From: Phosphoribacter sp037045055 | GTDB taxonomy: Bacteria; Actinomycetota; Actinomycetes; Actinomycetales; Dermatophilaceae | Direction: 5' to 3' | DNA length: 64,000 nucleotides | Assembly (NCBI GenBank): GCA_037045055.1 | Contig: JBAOHJ010000001.1 | Coordinates: forward strand, 852,285-916,284 | Shown here: one piece after another, positions 18,078-27,566 of the stretch | How positions within the stretch are numbered: the first letter of the stretch is position 1 | Layout of the letters: each line of letters opens with the position of its first letter | The notes under the pieces: model-generated | The model's input: only the letters and a program-made list of their open reading frames with translations | What the model was told of the DNA's origin: nothing | Database searches by the model: none | Translations under genes and position numbers: made by a program

Positions 18078-18261
18078 GCGACAGTCCGCCGCGCCTGCAT
18101 CGGCCCGGTCCGTAGGCCCGCCCGTCGCGGTGGGCAGCCGGGCCGGGCCGGGCCCGTTCACCCGGCGGGAAGGGCGCCGGCGGGCGGCATACGGCACGGG
18201 TCTGCCCGCCCCCGGGCAGCCGCCGCAGGCCCCTAGGTCGGTCCCCGGGGCAGGGATACGC

Positions 18262-18267
18262 TTGACA
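18262..18267 (+). promoter_or_regulatory. Possible -35 (TTGACA) in the kgd leader region
   Basis: A perfect TTGACA lies in the 282-bp gap between the ABC permease and kgd, 93 bp before the kgd start. A matching -10 is not evident at 16-19 bp. A TACGCT box just upstream at 18258-18263 is an alternative -10. The rest of the gap is GC-rich with short inverted repeats that could end the ABC operon. Confidence 0.25.
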
Positions 18268-18359
18268 CTTGCCCCCTGCCGACGACCAGGGCCCGGTCCC
18301 GCCGGGCCGCGGGCGGGCATCCGTCACCGGCGACGCGACGCGAAAGAGGCGAGGCCATC

Positions 18360-21300
18360 GTGCCCGAGCAGCCCACGACCGAGACCCCCAGCCCGGGCTT
18401 CGGCCCCAACGAGTGGCTCGTCGACGAGCTGTACGAGCAGTACCTGCGCGACAAGACGTCGGTCGACAAGGCGTGGTGGGACTTCTTCGCCGACTACCGG
18501 CCGATGGACATCCCCTCCCGGGGCAACGGTGCCGGCGCGCCGACCAGGGCTGCAGCCCCGGCCACTGCGACCCCGGCCGCTGCCGCCCCGGCCGCTGCGA
18601 CCCCGGCAGCTGCGGCACCGGCCCCCGCCGCCGAGACCCCGACCTCGGCGCCCGGCGCCCCGACCCCAGCGGCCCCCGCCACGACGGCCCCCCCGTCCGC
18701 CTCCCCCGGCGCGGAGGCGGCCCCCACCACGGTCGCCTCCCCCGATACCGAGGAGCAGGTCACCCCGCTGCGCGGGCCGGCCGCCCGGGTCGTCACGAAC
18801 ATGGCCGCCTCGCTGGAGGTGCCGACCGCGACCAGCGTGCGCGCGGTGCCGGCCAAGCTGCTCATCGACAACCGGATGGTCATCAACAACCACCTGGCCC
18901 GCTCGCGCGGCGGCAAGGTCTCCTTCACCCACATCATCGGCTACGCCCTGGTCAAGGCCGTGACCCGGATGCCGGAGATGAACGCCGCCTTCGGTGAGCG
19001 GGAGGGCAAGCCGGTAGTCGTCCACCCGGCACACGTGAACCTGGGCCTGGCCATCGACCTGGCCAAGCCCGACGGCAGCCGCCAGCTGCTCGTGCCGAGC
19101 ATCAAGGCCGCCGAGGCGCTCGACTTCGTGCGCTTCTGGACCGCCTACGAGGACATGGTGAAGAAGGCCCGCGCCGGCAAGCTCACCGTCGAGGACTTCG
19201 CCGGCACCACCATGACCCTGACCAACCCGGGCACCATCGGCACGGTCCACTCCGTGCCGAGGCTCATGCAGGGCCAGGGCGCGATCATCGGCGTGGGGGC
19301 GCTGGAGTACCCCGCCGAGTGGCAGGGCGCGAGCGGCGAGACGCTCAACCGCAACGCGGTGAGCAAGATCCTCACCCTCACCTCGACCTACGACCACCGG
19401 ATCATCCAGGGCGCCCAGAGCGGGGACTTCCTGCGCGTCGTGCACCAGCTGTTGCTGGGCCAGGACGGCTTCTACGACGAGATCTTCACCGCGCTGCGCA
19501 TCCCCTACGAGCCGGTGCGCTGGGTCCAGGACATCTCGGCCTCGCACGACGAGGACATCAACAAGGTCGCCCGGGTGCAGGAGCTCATCCACGCCTACCG
19601 GGTGCGCGGGCACCTCATGGCCGACACCGACCCGCTGGAGTACGAGCAGCGCCGCCACCCCGACCTCGACGTCACCAGCCACGGGCTGACCCTGTGGGAC
19701 CTCGACCGGCACTTCGCCACCGGTGGCTTCGGCGGGGCACCGTTCCTCACCCTGCGCAAGATCCTGTCGATCCTGCGCAGCTCGTACTGCCGCACCGTCG
19801 GCATCGAGTACATGCACATCCAGGACCCCGAGGAACGCCGGTGGATCCAGGACCAGGTCGAGGTCGTGGGCGATCGACCCACCCGGGAGGAGCAGATGCG
19901 CATCCTGCGCCGGCTCAACGCCGCGGAGGCGTTCGAGACGTTCCTGCAGACCAAGTACGTCGGTCAGAAGCGTTTCTCCCTGGAGGGCGGCGAGTCGGCG
20001 ATCGCCCTGCTCGACCGGGTCCTGTCCCGGGCCGCGCGGGACGGCATGCACGAGGTGTGTATCGGTATGCCGCACCGCGGTCGGCTCAACGTCCTGGCCA
20101 ACATCGCCGGCAAGTCCTACGGCCAAATCTTCCGCGAGTTCGAGGGCAAGCAGGACCCGACGTCGGTCCAGGGCTCCGGCGACGTCAAGTACCACCTGGG
20201 CACCGAGGGCGAGTTCGTCTCCGAGGACGGCGCCACGACCCGGGTCTACCTCGCGGCCAACCCCTCCCACCTGGAGGCGGTCAACCCCGTCCTCGAGGGG
20301 ATCGTCCGGGCCAAGCAGGACCGGCTCGACCTCGGCGGCGAGGCCTTCACCGTGCTGCCGGTGCTGCTGCACGGCGACGCGGCGTTCGCCGGCCAGGGGG
20401 TGGTCGCCGAGACCCTGCAGCAGTCCCAGCTGCGTGGCTACCGCACCGGCGGCACCATCCATGTCGTGGTGAACAACCAGGTCGGGTTCACCACCGCCCC
20501 GTCGGCCTCGCGCTCGTCGGTGTACTCCACCGACGTCGCACGGATGATCCAGGCGCCGATCTTCCACGTCAACGGCGACGACCCCGAGGCCGTGGTCCGG
20601 GTCGCCGAGCTGGCCTACGAGTTCCGCCAGAAGTTCGCCAAGGACGTCGTCGTCGACATGGTGTGCTACCGGCGCCGAGGGCACAACGAGGGCGACGACC
20701 CGTCGATGACCCAGCCGCTGATGTACTCGCTCATCGAGGCCAAGCGCTCGGTGCGCAAGCTCTACACCGAGTCGCTCGTGGGCCGCGGGGACATCTCCGT
20801 CGAGGACGCCGAGAGCGCGCTGAAGGACTACCAGCAGCAGCTGGAGCGCGTGTTCGTCGAGACCAGGGAGGCCACGTCCGACGCGACGCTCACCCGCACG
20901 GCATACGGGGACGAGGGCTCCGACGTCGCCGGGCACGGCGGGTTGGAGAAGCCGTCCGCCCAGGTCGCCGACGACCACAGCCCGCACCGCGACGCCCGCG
21001 CCACGGCGATCTCGCCGCAGATGCTCGACCGCCTGGGGCAGGTCTGGGTCGAGCCGCCGGCCGGCTTCACGGTCCACCCCAAGCTCAAGGCGCTCATGGA
21101 CCGGCGCGCGGACATGGTCCGCAGCGGGGGCGTGGACTGGGGCATGGGCGAGCTGCTCGCCTTCGGGTCCCTGCTCATGGAGGGCACGCCGGTGCGCCTG
21201 ACCGGTCAGGACAGCCGCCGCGGGACGTTCGTGCAGCGACACGCCGTGCTCATCGACAAGGCCACCGGCAGCGAGTGGACGCCGTTGCTGTATGCCGCGC

Positions 21301-22166
21301 CGGGGCAGGCGAAGTTCTGGGTCTACGACTCGCTGCTGTCCGAGTACGCCGCGATGGGCTTCGAGTACGGCTACTCCGTCGAGCGGCCCGACGCCCTGGT
21401 GCTGTGGGAGGCCCAGTTCGGCGACTTCGCCAACGGCGCTCAGTCGATCCTCGACGAGTTCATCTCCTCCTCGGAGCAGAAGTGGTCGCAGCGCTCGTCG
21501 GTGGTGCTGCTGCTGCCGCACGGCTACGAGGGCCAGGGTCCGGACCACTCGTCGGCACGGATCGAGCGCTACCTGCAGCTGTTCGCCGAGGACAACATGA
21601 CGATCGCCTACCCGTCGACGCCGGCCTCGCACTTCCACCTGCTGCGCCGACAGGCCTACGCCCGGCCGCGTCGCCCGCTGGTCGTCTTCACGCCCAAGTC
21701 GATGCTGCGGCTCAAGGCCGCCTCGTCGATGCCCACCGACTTCACCGCGGGCAGCTTCCGGGCGGTGCTGCCCGACACGGACGCTCTCGAGGGCGCCGCG
21801 GTCACCCGGGTCATCCTCTGCTCGGGCAAGGTGGTCTGGGATCTGCAGGCAGAGCGGGCCAAGCGCGCCGATGCCCAGACGGCGATCCTGCGCGTCGAGC
21901 AGCTGGCCCCGCTGCCCGCAGCCGAGATCGCCGAGGCCGTGGCGGCCTACCCCAACGCGCAGGTGGTCTGGGTCCAGGACGAGCCCCGCAACCAGGGCGC
22001 CTGGCCGTTCATGGCGCTCAACCTGCCCGAGGCCCTGGCCACCCTCGGCGAGACCCGGGCGATCACCGTGGTGAGCCGGCGCGCCTCGGCCTCCCCCGCG
22101 ACGGGATCGCACAAGAAGCACGAGGCGGAGCAGGCCGCACTGATGGCCGCCGCCTTCGACCGCTGA
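18360..22166 (+). CDS. kgd: Multifunctional 2-oxoglutarate dehydrogenase E1/E2 (OdhA/Kgd type)
   Basis: Actinobacterial fusion of an E2-type acyltransferase domain to an E1 thiamine-diphosphate enzyme, converting 2-oxoglutarate to succinyl-CoA in the TCA cycle (also with carboligase and decarboxylase activity). It has 1268 aa. A short N-terminal segment (NEWLVDELYEQYLRDK) is followed by an Ala/Pro-rich linker at about 60-125, then the acyltransferase domain ending at TYDHRIIQGAQSG with the catalytic DHR. The E1 domain has MPHRGRLNVLANIAGK, VNNQVGFTTAP and RRRGHNEGDDPSMTQP. No lipoyl domain is visible, as usual for this type. The GTG start has AGAGGCGAGG upstream. In relatives FHA proteins and PknG control this enzyme. 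Confidence 0.97.
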   Translation: MPEQPTTETPSPGFGPNEWLVDELYEQYLRDKTSVDKAWWDFFADYRPMDIPSRGNGAGAPTRAAAPATATPAAAAPAAATPAAAAPAPAAETPTSAPGAPTPAAPATTAPPSASPGAEAAPTTVASPDTEEQVTPLRGPAARVVTNMAASLEVPTATSVRAVPAKLLIDNRMVINNHLARSRGGKVSFTHIIGYALVKAVTRMPEMNAAFGEREGKPVVVHPAHVNLGLAIDLAKPDGSRQLLVPSIKAAEALDFVRFWTAYEDMVKKARAGKLTVEDFAGTTMTLTNPGTIGTVHSVPRLMQGQGAIIGVGALEYPAEWQGASGETLNRNAVSKILTLTSTYDHRIIQGAQSGDFLRVVHQLLLGQDGFYDEIFTALRIPYEPVRWVQDISASHDEDINKVARVQELIHAYRVRGHLMADTDPLEYEQRRHPDLDVTSHGLTLWDLDRHFATGGFGGAPFLTLRKILSILRSSYCRTVGIEYMHIQDPEERRWIQDQVEVVGDRPTREEQMRILRRLNAAEAFETFLQTKYVGQKRFSLEGGESAIALLDRVLSRAARDGMHEVCIGMPHRGRLNVLANIAGKSYGQIFREFEGKQDPTSVQGSGDVKYHLGTEGEFVSEDGATTRVYLAANPSHLEAVNPVLEGIVRAKQDRLDLGGEAFTVLPVLLHGDAAFAGQGVVAETLQQSQLRGYRTGGTIHVVVNNQVGFTTAPSASRSSVYSTDVARMIQAPIFHVNGDDPEAVVRVAELAYEFRQKFAKDVVVDMVCYRRRGHNEGDDPSMTQPLMYSLIEAKRSVRKLYTESLVGRGDISVEDAESALKDYQQQLERVFVETREATSDATLTRTAYGDEGSDVAGHGGLEKPSAQVADDHSPHRDARATAISPQMLDRLGQVWVEPPAGFTVHPKLKALMDRRADMVRSGGVDWGMGELLAFGSLLMEGTPVRLTGQDSRRGTFVQRHAVLIDKATGSEWTPLLYAAPGQAKFWVYDSLLSEYAAMGFEYGYSVERPDALVLWEAQFGDFANGAQSILDEFISSSEQKWSQRSSVVLLLPHGYEGQGPDHSSARIERYLQLFAEDNMTIAYPSTPASHFHLLRRQAYARPRRPLVVFTPKSMLRLKAASSMPTDFTAGSFRAVLPDTDALEGAAVTRVILCSGKVVWDLQAERAKRADAQTAILRVEQLAPLPAAEIAEAVAAYPNAQVVWVQDEPRNQGAWPFMALNLPEALATLGETRAITVVSRRASASPATGSHKKHEAEQAALMAAAFDR

Positions 22167-22256
22167 CCCGGCCCGCGGCCGGCTCCCGGGTCCGCGGGGG
22201 GGCGGGTAGACGCCCACCGGCCCGTCGCCCCCCGGTCCCGCGCCGGGCGGTGCGGG

Positions 22257-22262
22257 TACCCT
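22257..22262 (+). promoter_or_regulatory. -10 box TACCCT, leaderless promoter for the DUF6104 gene
   Basis: TACCCT ends 6 nt before the GTG start at 22269, the spacing expected if transcription begins at the start codon. No Shine-Dalgarno sequence lies in that gap, which supports leaderless translation. Confidence 0.5.
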
Positions 22263-22268
22263 GCCCAC

Positions 22269-22445
22269 GTGTACTTCACCGACCGGGGCATCGAGGAGCT
22301 GGCCAGCCGGCGCGGCGAGGAGCAGGTCGGCATCGAGTGGCTCGCCGAGCGACTCAGGGTGTTCGTCGACCTGTATCCCGAGTTCGAGGTGCCCATCGAC
22401 CGGCTCGCCACCTGGCTGGCCCGACTCGACGACGAGCAGGAGTGA
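22269..22445 (+). CDS. DUF6104 family small protein
   Basis: 58-residue acidic protein starting VYFTDRGIEELASRRGEE and ending LATWLARLDDEQE. I recognise this as the small DUF6104 family seen across Actinobacteria next to or near kgd; its function is unknown. It has no membrane segment and looks like a helical adaptor. The SGNH hydrolase gene starts one base after its stop, so the two are probably co-translated. Confidence 0.85.
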   Translation: MYFTDRGIEELASRRGEEQVGIEWLAERLRVFVDLYPEFEVPIDRLATWLARLDDEQE

Positions 22446-22446
22446 C

Positions 22447-23148
22447 GTGCAGCCTCCCGAGGGGCCCGGGGCCGGACCGGCCTATCCGAGCGCGACGGAC
22501 GGCCGGTCCGGCCCCGAGTTCACCCCGAGCGCCCGGATCGAGCCCGGCGGCGAGGGCCGCCGCGACGTGGCGCTCTGTTTCGTGGGCGACTCCTTCACGG
22601 CCGGGTTCGGGGACAGCAAGGCGTTGGGGTGGGTCGGGCGGGTGGTCGCCCGCAGCCAGCGCCCGGATGTCGAGCTGACGGCATACAACCTGGGGGTGCG
22701 CGGGCAGACCTCCAGCGACGTCGCGGCGCGGTGGCGCACGGAATGCCCCCCGAGGTGGGCGGGCCGGGGCGAGCGCCGACTGGTGGTCTCGGCCGGCCGC
22801 GCGGACCTCGCCGGCGGGCTGACCACGGCCCGATCCCGACTCAACCTCGCGAACATCCTCGACGACGCCGCCGGCCGCGGGATCTCCGCCTTCGTCGTCG
22901 GCCTGGCCCCCGGCACGGACACCGTCGAGAACGAGCGCATCGGGGCGCTCGCGCACGCGCAGGCCGACGTGTGCGACCGGCGCGGCGTCACCTACGTCGA
23001 CTGCTTCACCTCGCTGGTGCGCCACGAGCAGTGGCTGGCCGACCTCGCCGCCGGGCCGGACGGGACCCACCCCGGTCAGGCCGGCTACGGCCTGCTCGCC
23101 TGGCTGGTCCTGCACCAGGGCTGGCCCCAATGGCTCGGTGTGGCCTGA
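22447..23148 (+). CDS. SGNH/GDSL-family hydrolase with altered block III
   Basis: 233-residue protein of the SGNH esterase superfamily. Block I FVGDSFTAGFGD places the nucleophile at Ser49, block II glycine is in GVRGQTSSDV, and block V DGTHPGQAGY supplies Asp and His. Block III, normally GxND with an oxyanion-hole Asn, reads GRAD at 117-120, so the Asn is replaced by Ala119. The first about 40 residues are Pro/Gly-rich, with no clear signal peptide. It starts one base after the DUF6104 gene. The substrate is unknown, and activity may be reduced or shifted. Confidence 0.8.
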   Translation: MQPPEGPGAGPAYPSATDGRSGPEFTPSARIEPGGEGRRDVALCFVGDSFTAGFGDSKALGWVGRVVARSQRPDVELTAYNLGVRGQTSSDVAARWRTECPPRWAGRGERRLVVSAGRADLAGGLTTARSRLNLANILDDAAGRGISAFVVGLAPGTDTVENERIGALAHAQADVCDRRGVTYVDCFTSLVRHEQWLADLAAGPDGTHPGQAGYGLLAWLVLHQGWPQWLGVA

Positions 23149-23168
23149 CCCGTCGGCGGACCGGGCGG

Positions 23169-23342
23169 TCAACGCGGGGCACGGGAAGGCGATGCGCCGA
23201 CGAGCGTGGAGACGACCTCACAGGCCAGCGACCAGGCACCGAAGGCGAGCACCCCGGTCGCGAAGGCTCGGCGCTCCAGTCCGCCGGCACCGGCTGAGGT
23301 CCGCGACGCCGGCGCAGCCCAGCGACGGCCGAGCGGGCTCAT
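23169..23342 (-). CDS. Possible small membrane protein (weak candidate)
   Basis: A 57-codon open frame with ATG at 23342 predicts an Arg-rich N-terminus and one hydrophobic stretch (FATGVLAFGAWSLACEVV). It would be divergent from the DUF4097 gene, with the 10-bp repeat boxes between them. There is no recognisable ribosome-binding site and no family match I know. It may simply be open by chance in GC-rich DNA. Confidence 0.25.
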   Translation of the reverse strand: MSPLGRRWAAPASRTSAGAGGLERRAFATGVLAFGAWSLACEVVSTLVGASPSRAPR

Positions 23343-23413
23343 CTGACGGCTGCCGGTGACGGCGGCCACGCCGCGAGGACGATGGGCCTCGCGCCCCCTT
23401 GCCTTCCACCTCG

Positions 23414-23449
23414 ACGCGATATAACGTGTCTTGAACCAAACGCGATATA
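23414..23449 (+). promoter_or_regulatory. Two direct ACGCGATATA boxes upstream of DUF4097-padR (candidate PadR operators)
   Basis: The 10-mer ACGCGATATA occurs at 23414-23423 and 23440-23449, 26 bp apart, in the 356-bp gap before the DUF4097 gene. On the other strand each reads TATATCGCGT. Such AT-rich cores are striking in this DNA. The gap is otherwise without recognisable features apart from one GTATGCCG octamer and a weak minus-strand frame. I infer binding by the PadR protein encoded by the second gene of this operon. Confidence 0.5.
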
Positions 23450-23504
23450 GCGCGTATGCCGCCGGCGCCGGGCCGGCGGGATACGCCGGGTCGAGGGAGC
23501 AGGA

Positions 23505-24500
23505 ATGAGCGAACAGTGGCTGGTCGAGGGCCCCAAGGTCATCGACGTCGGAGCCGAGGACGAGCAGGTGCGGGCCCTGGTGGTGGCCCTCGTCGGCGGG
23601 CACGTCGACGTGGTCACCCATGACGACTCGCCCACGGCCCGGGTCGAGGTGTCGCAGGTGGAGGGCCTGCCGGTGCGGGTGTCCTGGGACGGCAAGAACC
23701 TGCGGGTCATGCACGGCAAGGAGGCCGGCGAGTCGGTGCTCGATGCGCTGCGCCGGGTCTTCGAGGCGATGGGACGCACCTCGGCGGTGGTCAGCGTGTC
23801 GGTGCCGGCGCAGGCCAAGGTCTCCGTCAACACCGTGACGGCGGCGGCCGTGGTCAGCGGGCTGCGCAAGGGCGTCAAGGCCAACACGGTGTCCGGGTCG
23901 GTCACCCTCAGCGACATCGAGGGAGGGGTGAGCGTCAACAACGTCAGCGGCGCGGTCGAGTGCGTCGACCTGCACGGCGCGGCCCGGCTGGTCACCGTCT
24001 CCGGTGGCGTCACGGTCCAGTCCAGCGAGCTGCCGACCGCGAAGCTCAACACGGTCAGCGGCGAGGTCGTCCTGGACCTGAGCAACGGCAAGGCCGACAT
24101 CGCGTCCAACTCCGTCTCGGGCGACGTCACCATCCGCGCCCCGTTCAGCGGGTATGCCGTCACCGGCAACAGCGCCAGCGGCCGGGTCGTCGTCGACGGT
24201 CGGGCCATGGGCCGGCCGCAGTCGCGCAGCGCCGGTGCCAGTGGCTCGCTGCGCGAGGGGGACGAGTCGCTGCGGATCAAGGCCAACTCGGTGTCCGGCA
24301 ACGTCACCCTGCTGCGCACCGGCGCGGGCGCACCGGCCGGTCCGCAGGATGCACCCACCGCGCCCGTCGACCGTCCGGCACCCCCGACCGACGCGGACAC
24401 CGAGCCCGTGGGCGACCCCCAGGACGCCCCCGCCTGGCCCACCCCCGCCGACCACGAGCGCGGACAGTGGGACCGGGAGCAGGGCGGGCAGGCCTCGTGA
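23505..24500 (+). CDS. DUF4097 family beta-strand repeat protein
   Basis: 331-residue protein with a DUF4097-like repeat body, in which VSGxVxL-type units recur about every 20-25 residues between about 105 and 270 (NTVSGSVTL, NNVSGAVEC, NTVSGEVVL, NSVSGDVTI, NSVSGNVTL), indicating a right-handed beta-helix. A Pro/Asp-rich tail follows. There is no signal peptide or membrane anchor. It is translationally coupled (GTGA) to a PadR regulator, a pairing common in actinobacteria, and so may be its sensor or partner. Function unknown. Confidence 0.82.
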   Translation: MSEQWLVEGPKVIDVGAEDEQVRALVVALVGGHVDVVTHDDSPTARVEVSQVEGLPVRVSWDGKNLRVMHGKEAGESVLDALRRVFEAMGRTSAVVSVSVPAQAKVSVNTVTAAAVVSGLRKGVKANTVSGSVTLSDIEGGVSVNNVSGAVECVDLHGAARLVTVSGGVTVQSSELPTAKLNTVSGEVVLDLSNGKADIASNSVSGDVTIRAPFSGYAVTGNSASGRVVVDGRAMGRPQSRSAGASGSLREGDESLRIKANSVSGNVTLLRTGAGAPAGPQDAPTAPVDRPAPPTDADTEPVGDPQDAPAWPTPADHERGQWDREQGGQAS

Positions 24501-25195
24501 GCCCGGTGTTCGCCCACGGCCAGCTGCGGCTGTACCTGCTGGCCCTGCTGGAGGAGGGCCCGCGGCACGGGTACGACGTCATCCAAGATCTCGAGCACCG
24601 GTTCGACGGTCTCTACTCCCCCAGCGCCGGCACGGTGTACCCACGCCTGGCCAAGCTCGAGGAGGAGGGGCTGGTCGAGCGCACCGACGACGGGCGCAAG
24701 GCGACCTACCGGATCACCGACGCCGGTCGTGCCGAGGTGGCCGGTCGGCGGGCCCAGATCGACAACCTGCAGCGGGATCTGGACACCTCGGTGCGCCGGC
24801 TGGCCGACGAGGTGGCGACCAAGGTGCGGGGCAGCGCGGCCGACTTGCGCGCCGAGCTGCAGGCGGCGGCCCGGGCGGCCCGGGCCGGCGCCGCACCCGC
24901 GGGATCCGGCCCGGATGCCGCCCACGCCCCGGATGCCGCCCACGCCGAGACCGCCGACTCCGCCGACACCCGGTGCGGGGAGCGCGACCGGGGCAAGCAC
25001 CGCGGCGACTACTCCGATCTCGACGCCGCGGTGAGCCAGCTGCGCGCCCAAGCCAGGACCGCCTGGCGGCGCCACGGGCTCACCACGGACCAGACCCGCG
25101 AGATCGCCGACATCGTCGCCGAGGCCTCCCGTCGGATCGGCGACATCATCGCGCACCCCCACGGCACCTCGGGGGGCCCGGACTCGAGGCACTGA
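24497..25195 (+). CDS. PadR family transcriptional regulator
   Basis: Winged-helix repressor. The PadR N-terminal domain covers residues 1-75 (LYLLALLEEGPRHGYDVIQDL, SAGTVYPRLAKLEEEGLV, RKATYRITDAG). A long helical C-terminal part to 232 aa includes an Ala/Asp-rich linker containing a tandem duplicated 18-bp segment at about 24912-24947. The GTG start overlaps the DUF4097 stop. It probably autoregulates the operon through the two boxes at 23414-23449. Confidence 0.9.
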   Translation: MSPVFAHGQLRLYLLALLEEGPRHGYDVIQDLEHRFDGLYSPSAGTVYPRLAKLEEEGLVERTDDGRKATYRITDAGRAEVAGRRAQIDNLQRDLDTSVRRLADEVATKVRGSAADLRAELQAAARAARAGAAPAGSGPDAAHAPDAAHAETADSADTRCGERDRGKHRGDYSDLDAAVSQLRAQARTAWRRHGLTTDQTREIADIVAEASRRIGDIIAHPHGTSGGPDSRH

Positions 25196-25265
25196 GCCGC
25201 GTCGCCGCGACAGCCGCTCCCGCGACAGCCGCCCCCGGCGACCGGCATACCGCGTCGGTTGGCCC

Positions 25266-26549
<1,284 letters not shown>

Positions 26550-26686
26550 CTCGGCGTCCCTTCGTCGGGTGACTTCACGGCCTACGCTAGGCAACCGCCA
26601 GCAGCGCTCGGCATGGCTGTCTCACAATAGCCATCACCGGGGCCCGGCCCTCGGGGGCAGGCGGGACAGCCGGCCGGCCCGGTGGG

Positions 26687-27085
26687 TCAGGCCGCGGTCC
26701 GGGCGGCAGCGAGCGCCGTGGCGACCCCGGCCACGACGGCCGCCCCGAGCAGCACCGCCACGAGCACCTGGCCGGACTGCGCCATCGCTACCGCCACCGG
26801 GACGAGCAGGACGTGCCAGACGATCGTCGGGGTGACCGGCCAGTCCGACCGCCCGAGCCAGAGTCGCGCGAGCGCGCCCACCGCCACCGCGAACACCGCG
26901 ATGAGGATCGCCGAGGTGAGCACCCGCATCCGGTCGGAGCCCTCGCCGCGCACCATCTCCAGGACGTAGAACAGGGCGAATCCGGCCATGACGAGCGCTT
27001 CGACGAGGCACACCGCGGCGGCAGCCCGTCGGGGCGTGCCTGCCGGGCCAGCGCGGCGGGCAGGGTCACGGGGGGGTGCAGTCAC
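26687..27085 (-). CDS. Small integral membrane protein, unknown
   Basis: 132-residue protein with a short Arg/Pro-rich N-terminus and about four hydrophobic helices (CLVEALVMAGFALFYVLEM, VLTSAILIAVFAVAVGAL, TPTIVWHVLLVPVAVAM, VAVLLGAAVVAGVATAL). I do not recognise a specific family. The GTG at 27085 is chosen because TACCCT ends 6 nt upstream. It is divergent from whiB1. Confidence 0.7.
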   Translation of the reverse strand: MTAPPRDPARRAGPAGTPRRAAAAVCLVEALVMAGFALFYVLEMVRGEGSDRMRVLTSAILIAVFAVAVGALARLWLGRSDWPVTPTIVWHVLLVPVAVAMAQSGQVLVAVLLGAAVVAGVATALAAARTAA

Positions 27086-27091
27086 GTCGGC

Positions 27092-27097
27092 AGGGTA
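27092..27097 (-). promoter_or_regulatory. -10 box TACCCT, leaderless promoter for the small membrane protein
   Basis: TACCCT on the minus strand ends 6 nt before the GTG at 27085. The remaining about 220 bp to whiB1 should hold the whiB1 promoter, but I see no clear pair of elements. Confidence 0.45.
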
Positions 27098-27317
27098 CCG
27101 ACGGGACGCGCGCGGGCCGTCGGTCAATATGGCGTTGCTCACCTGCCCGGGGGAACAAACGTGACGGGTGTCCCGTTGCCCGGGGTGGCGGCCCTGGGCC
27201 AAAATGGGGTCTTGGCCTCACACCGCGGTAGGCGCCGATCACTGTCCCGCGGGTGAGACGCGGGCGGTGCCAGCGCACGCCTAGTGCTCCGCAGCAATGA
27301 CAAGGAGTTCGATCCCG

Positions 27318-27566
27318 ATGGACTGGCGCGACCGCGCTGCCTGCCTCGACGAGGACCCCGAGCTGTTCTTCCCCATCGGGAACACCGGCCCGGCGATCCT
27401 GCAGATCGAGGAGGCCAAGGCCGTATGCCGCCGGTGCGAGGTCATCGACACCTGTCTGAAGTGGGCGCTGGAGTCGGGGCAGGACGCCGGGGTGTGGGGT
27501 GGTCTGTCCGAGGACGAGCGACGTGCCCTCAAGCGCCGCAACGCGCGGGCACGCCGCGCCGGCTAG
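27318..27566 (+). CDS. whiB1: WhiB1-type iron-sulfur transcription factor
   Basis: 82-residue Wbl protein carrying a redox/NO-sensitive 4Fe-4S cluster. The four cysteines are C9, C37, C40 and C46, followed by the GVWGG turn at 58-62 and a basic RRALKRRNARARR DNA-binding tail. The opening MDWRDRAACLDEDPELFFP is close to mycobacterial WhiB1 and Streptomyces WblE. The ATG at 27318 follows AAGGAG with 8-nt spacing, better than an upstream ATG at 27297. Val36 next to the cluster cysteine uses the rare codon GTA inside a GTATGCCG octamer. It ends tail-to-tail with pdtaS as in mycobacteria. Confidence 0.96.
   Translation: MDWRDRAACLDEDPELFFPIGNTGPAILQIEEAKAVCRRCEVIDTCLKWALESGQDAGVWGGLSEDERRALKRRNARARRAG

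Noticed and set aside
18324..22268. A 1314-codon minus-strand frame opposite kgd
   Set aside because: There are no recognisable domains, and the plus strand encodes a complete OdhA/Kgd protein.
24912..24947. Tandem 18-bp duplication inside padR as a possible CRISPR or VNTR
   Set aside because: There are only two copies in a low-complexity linker; no array or spacers exist here or elsewhere in the window.
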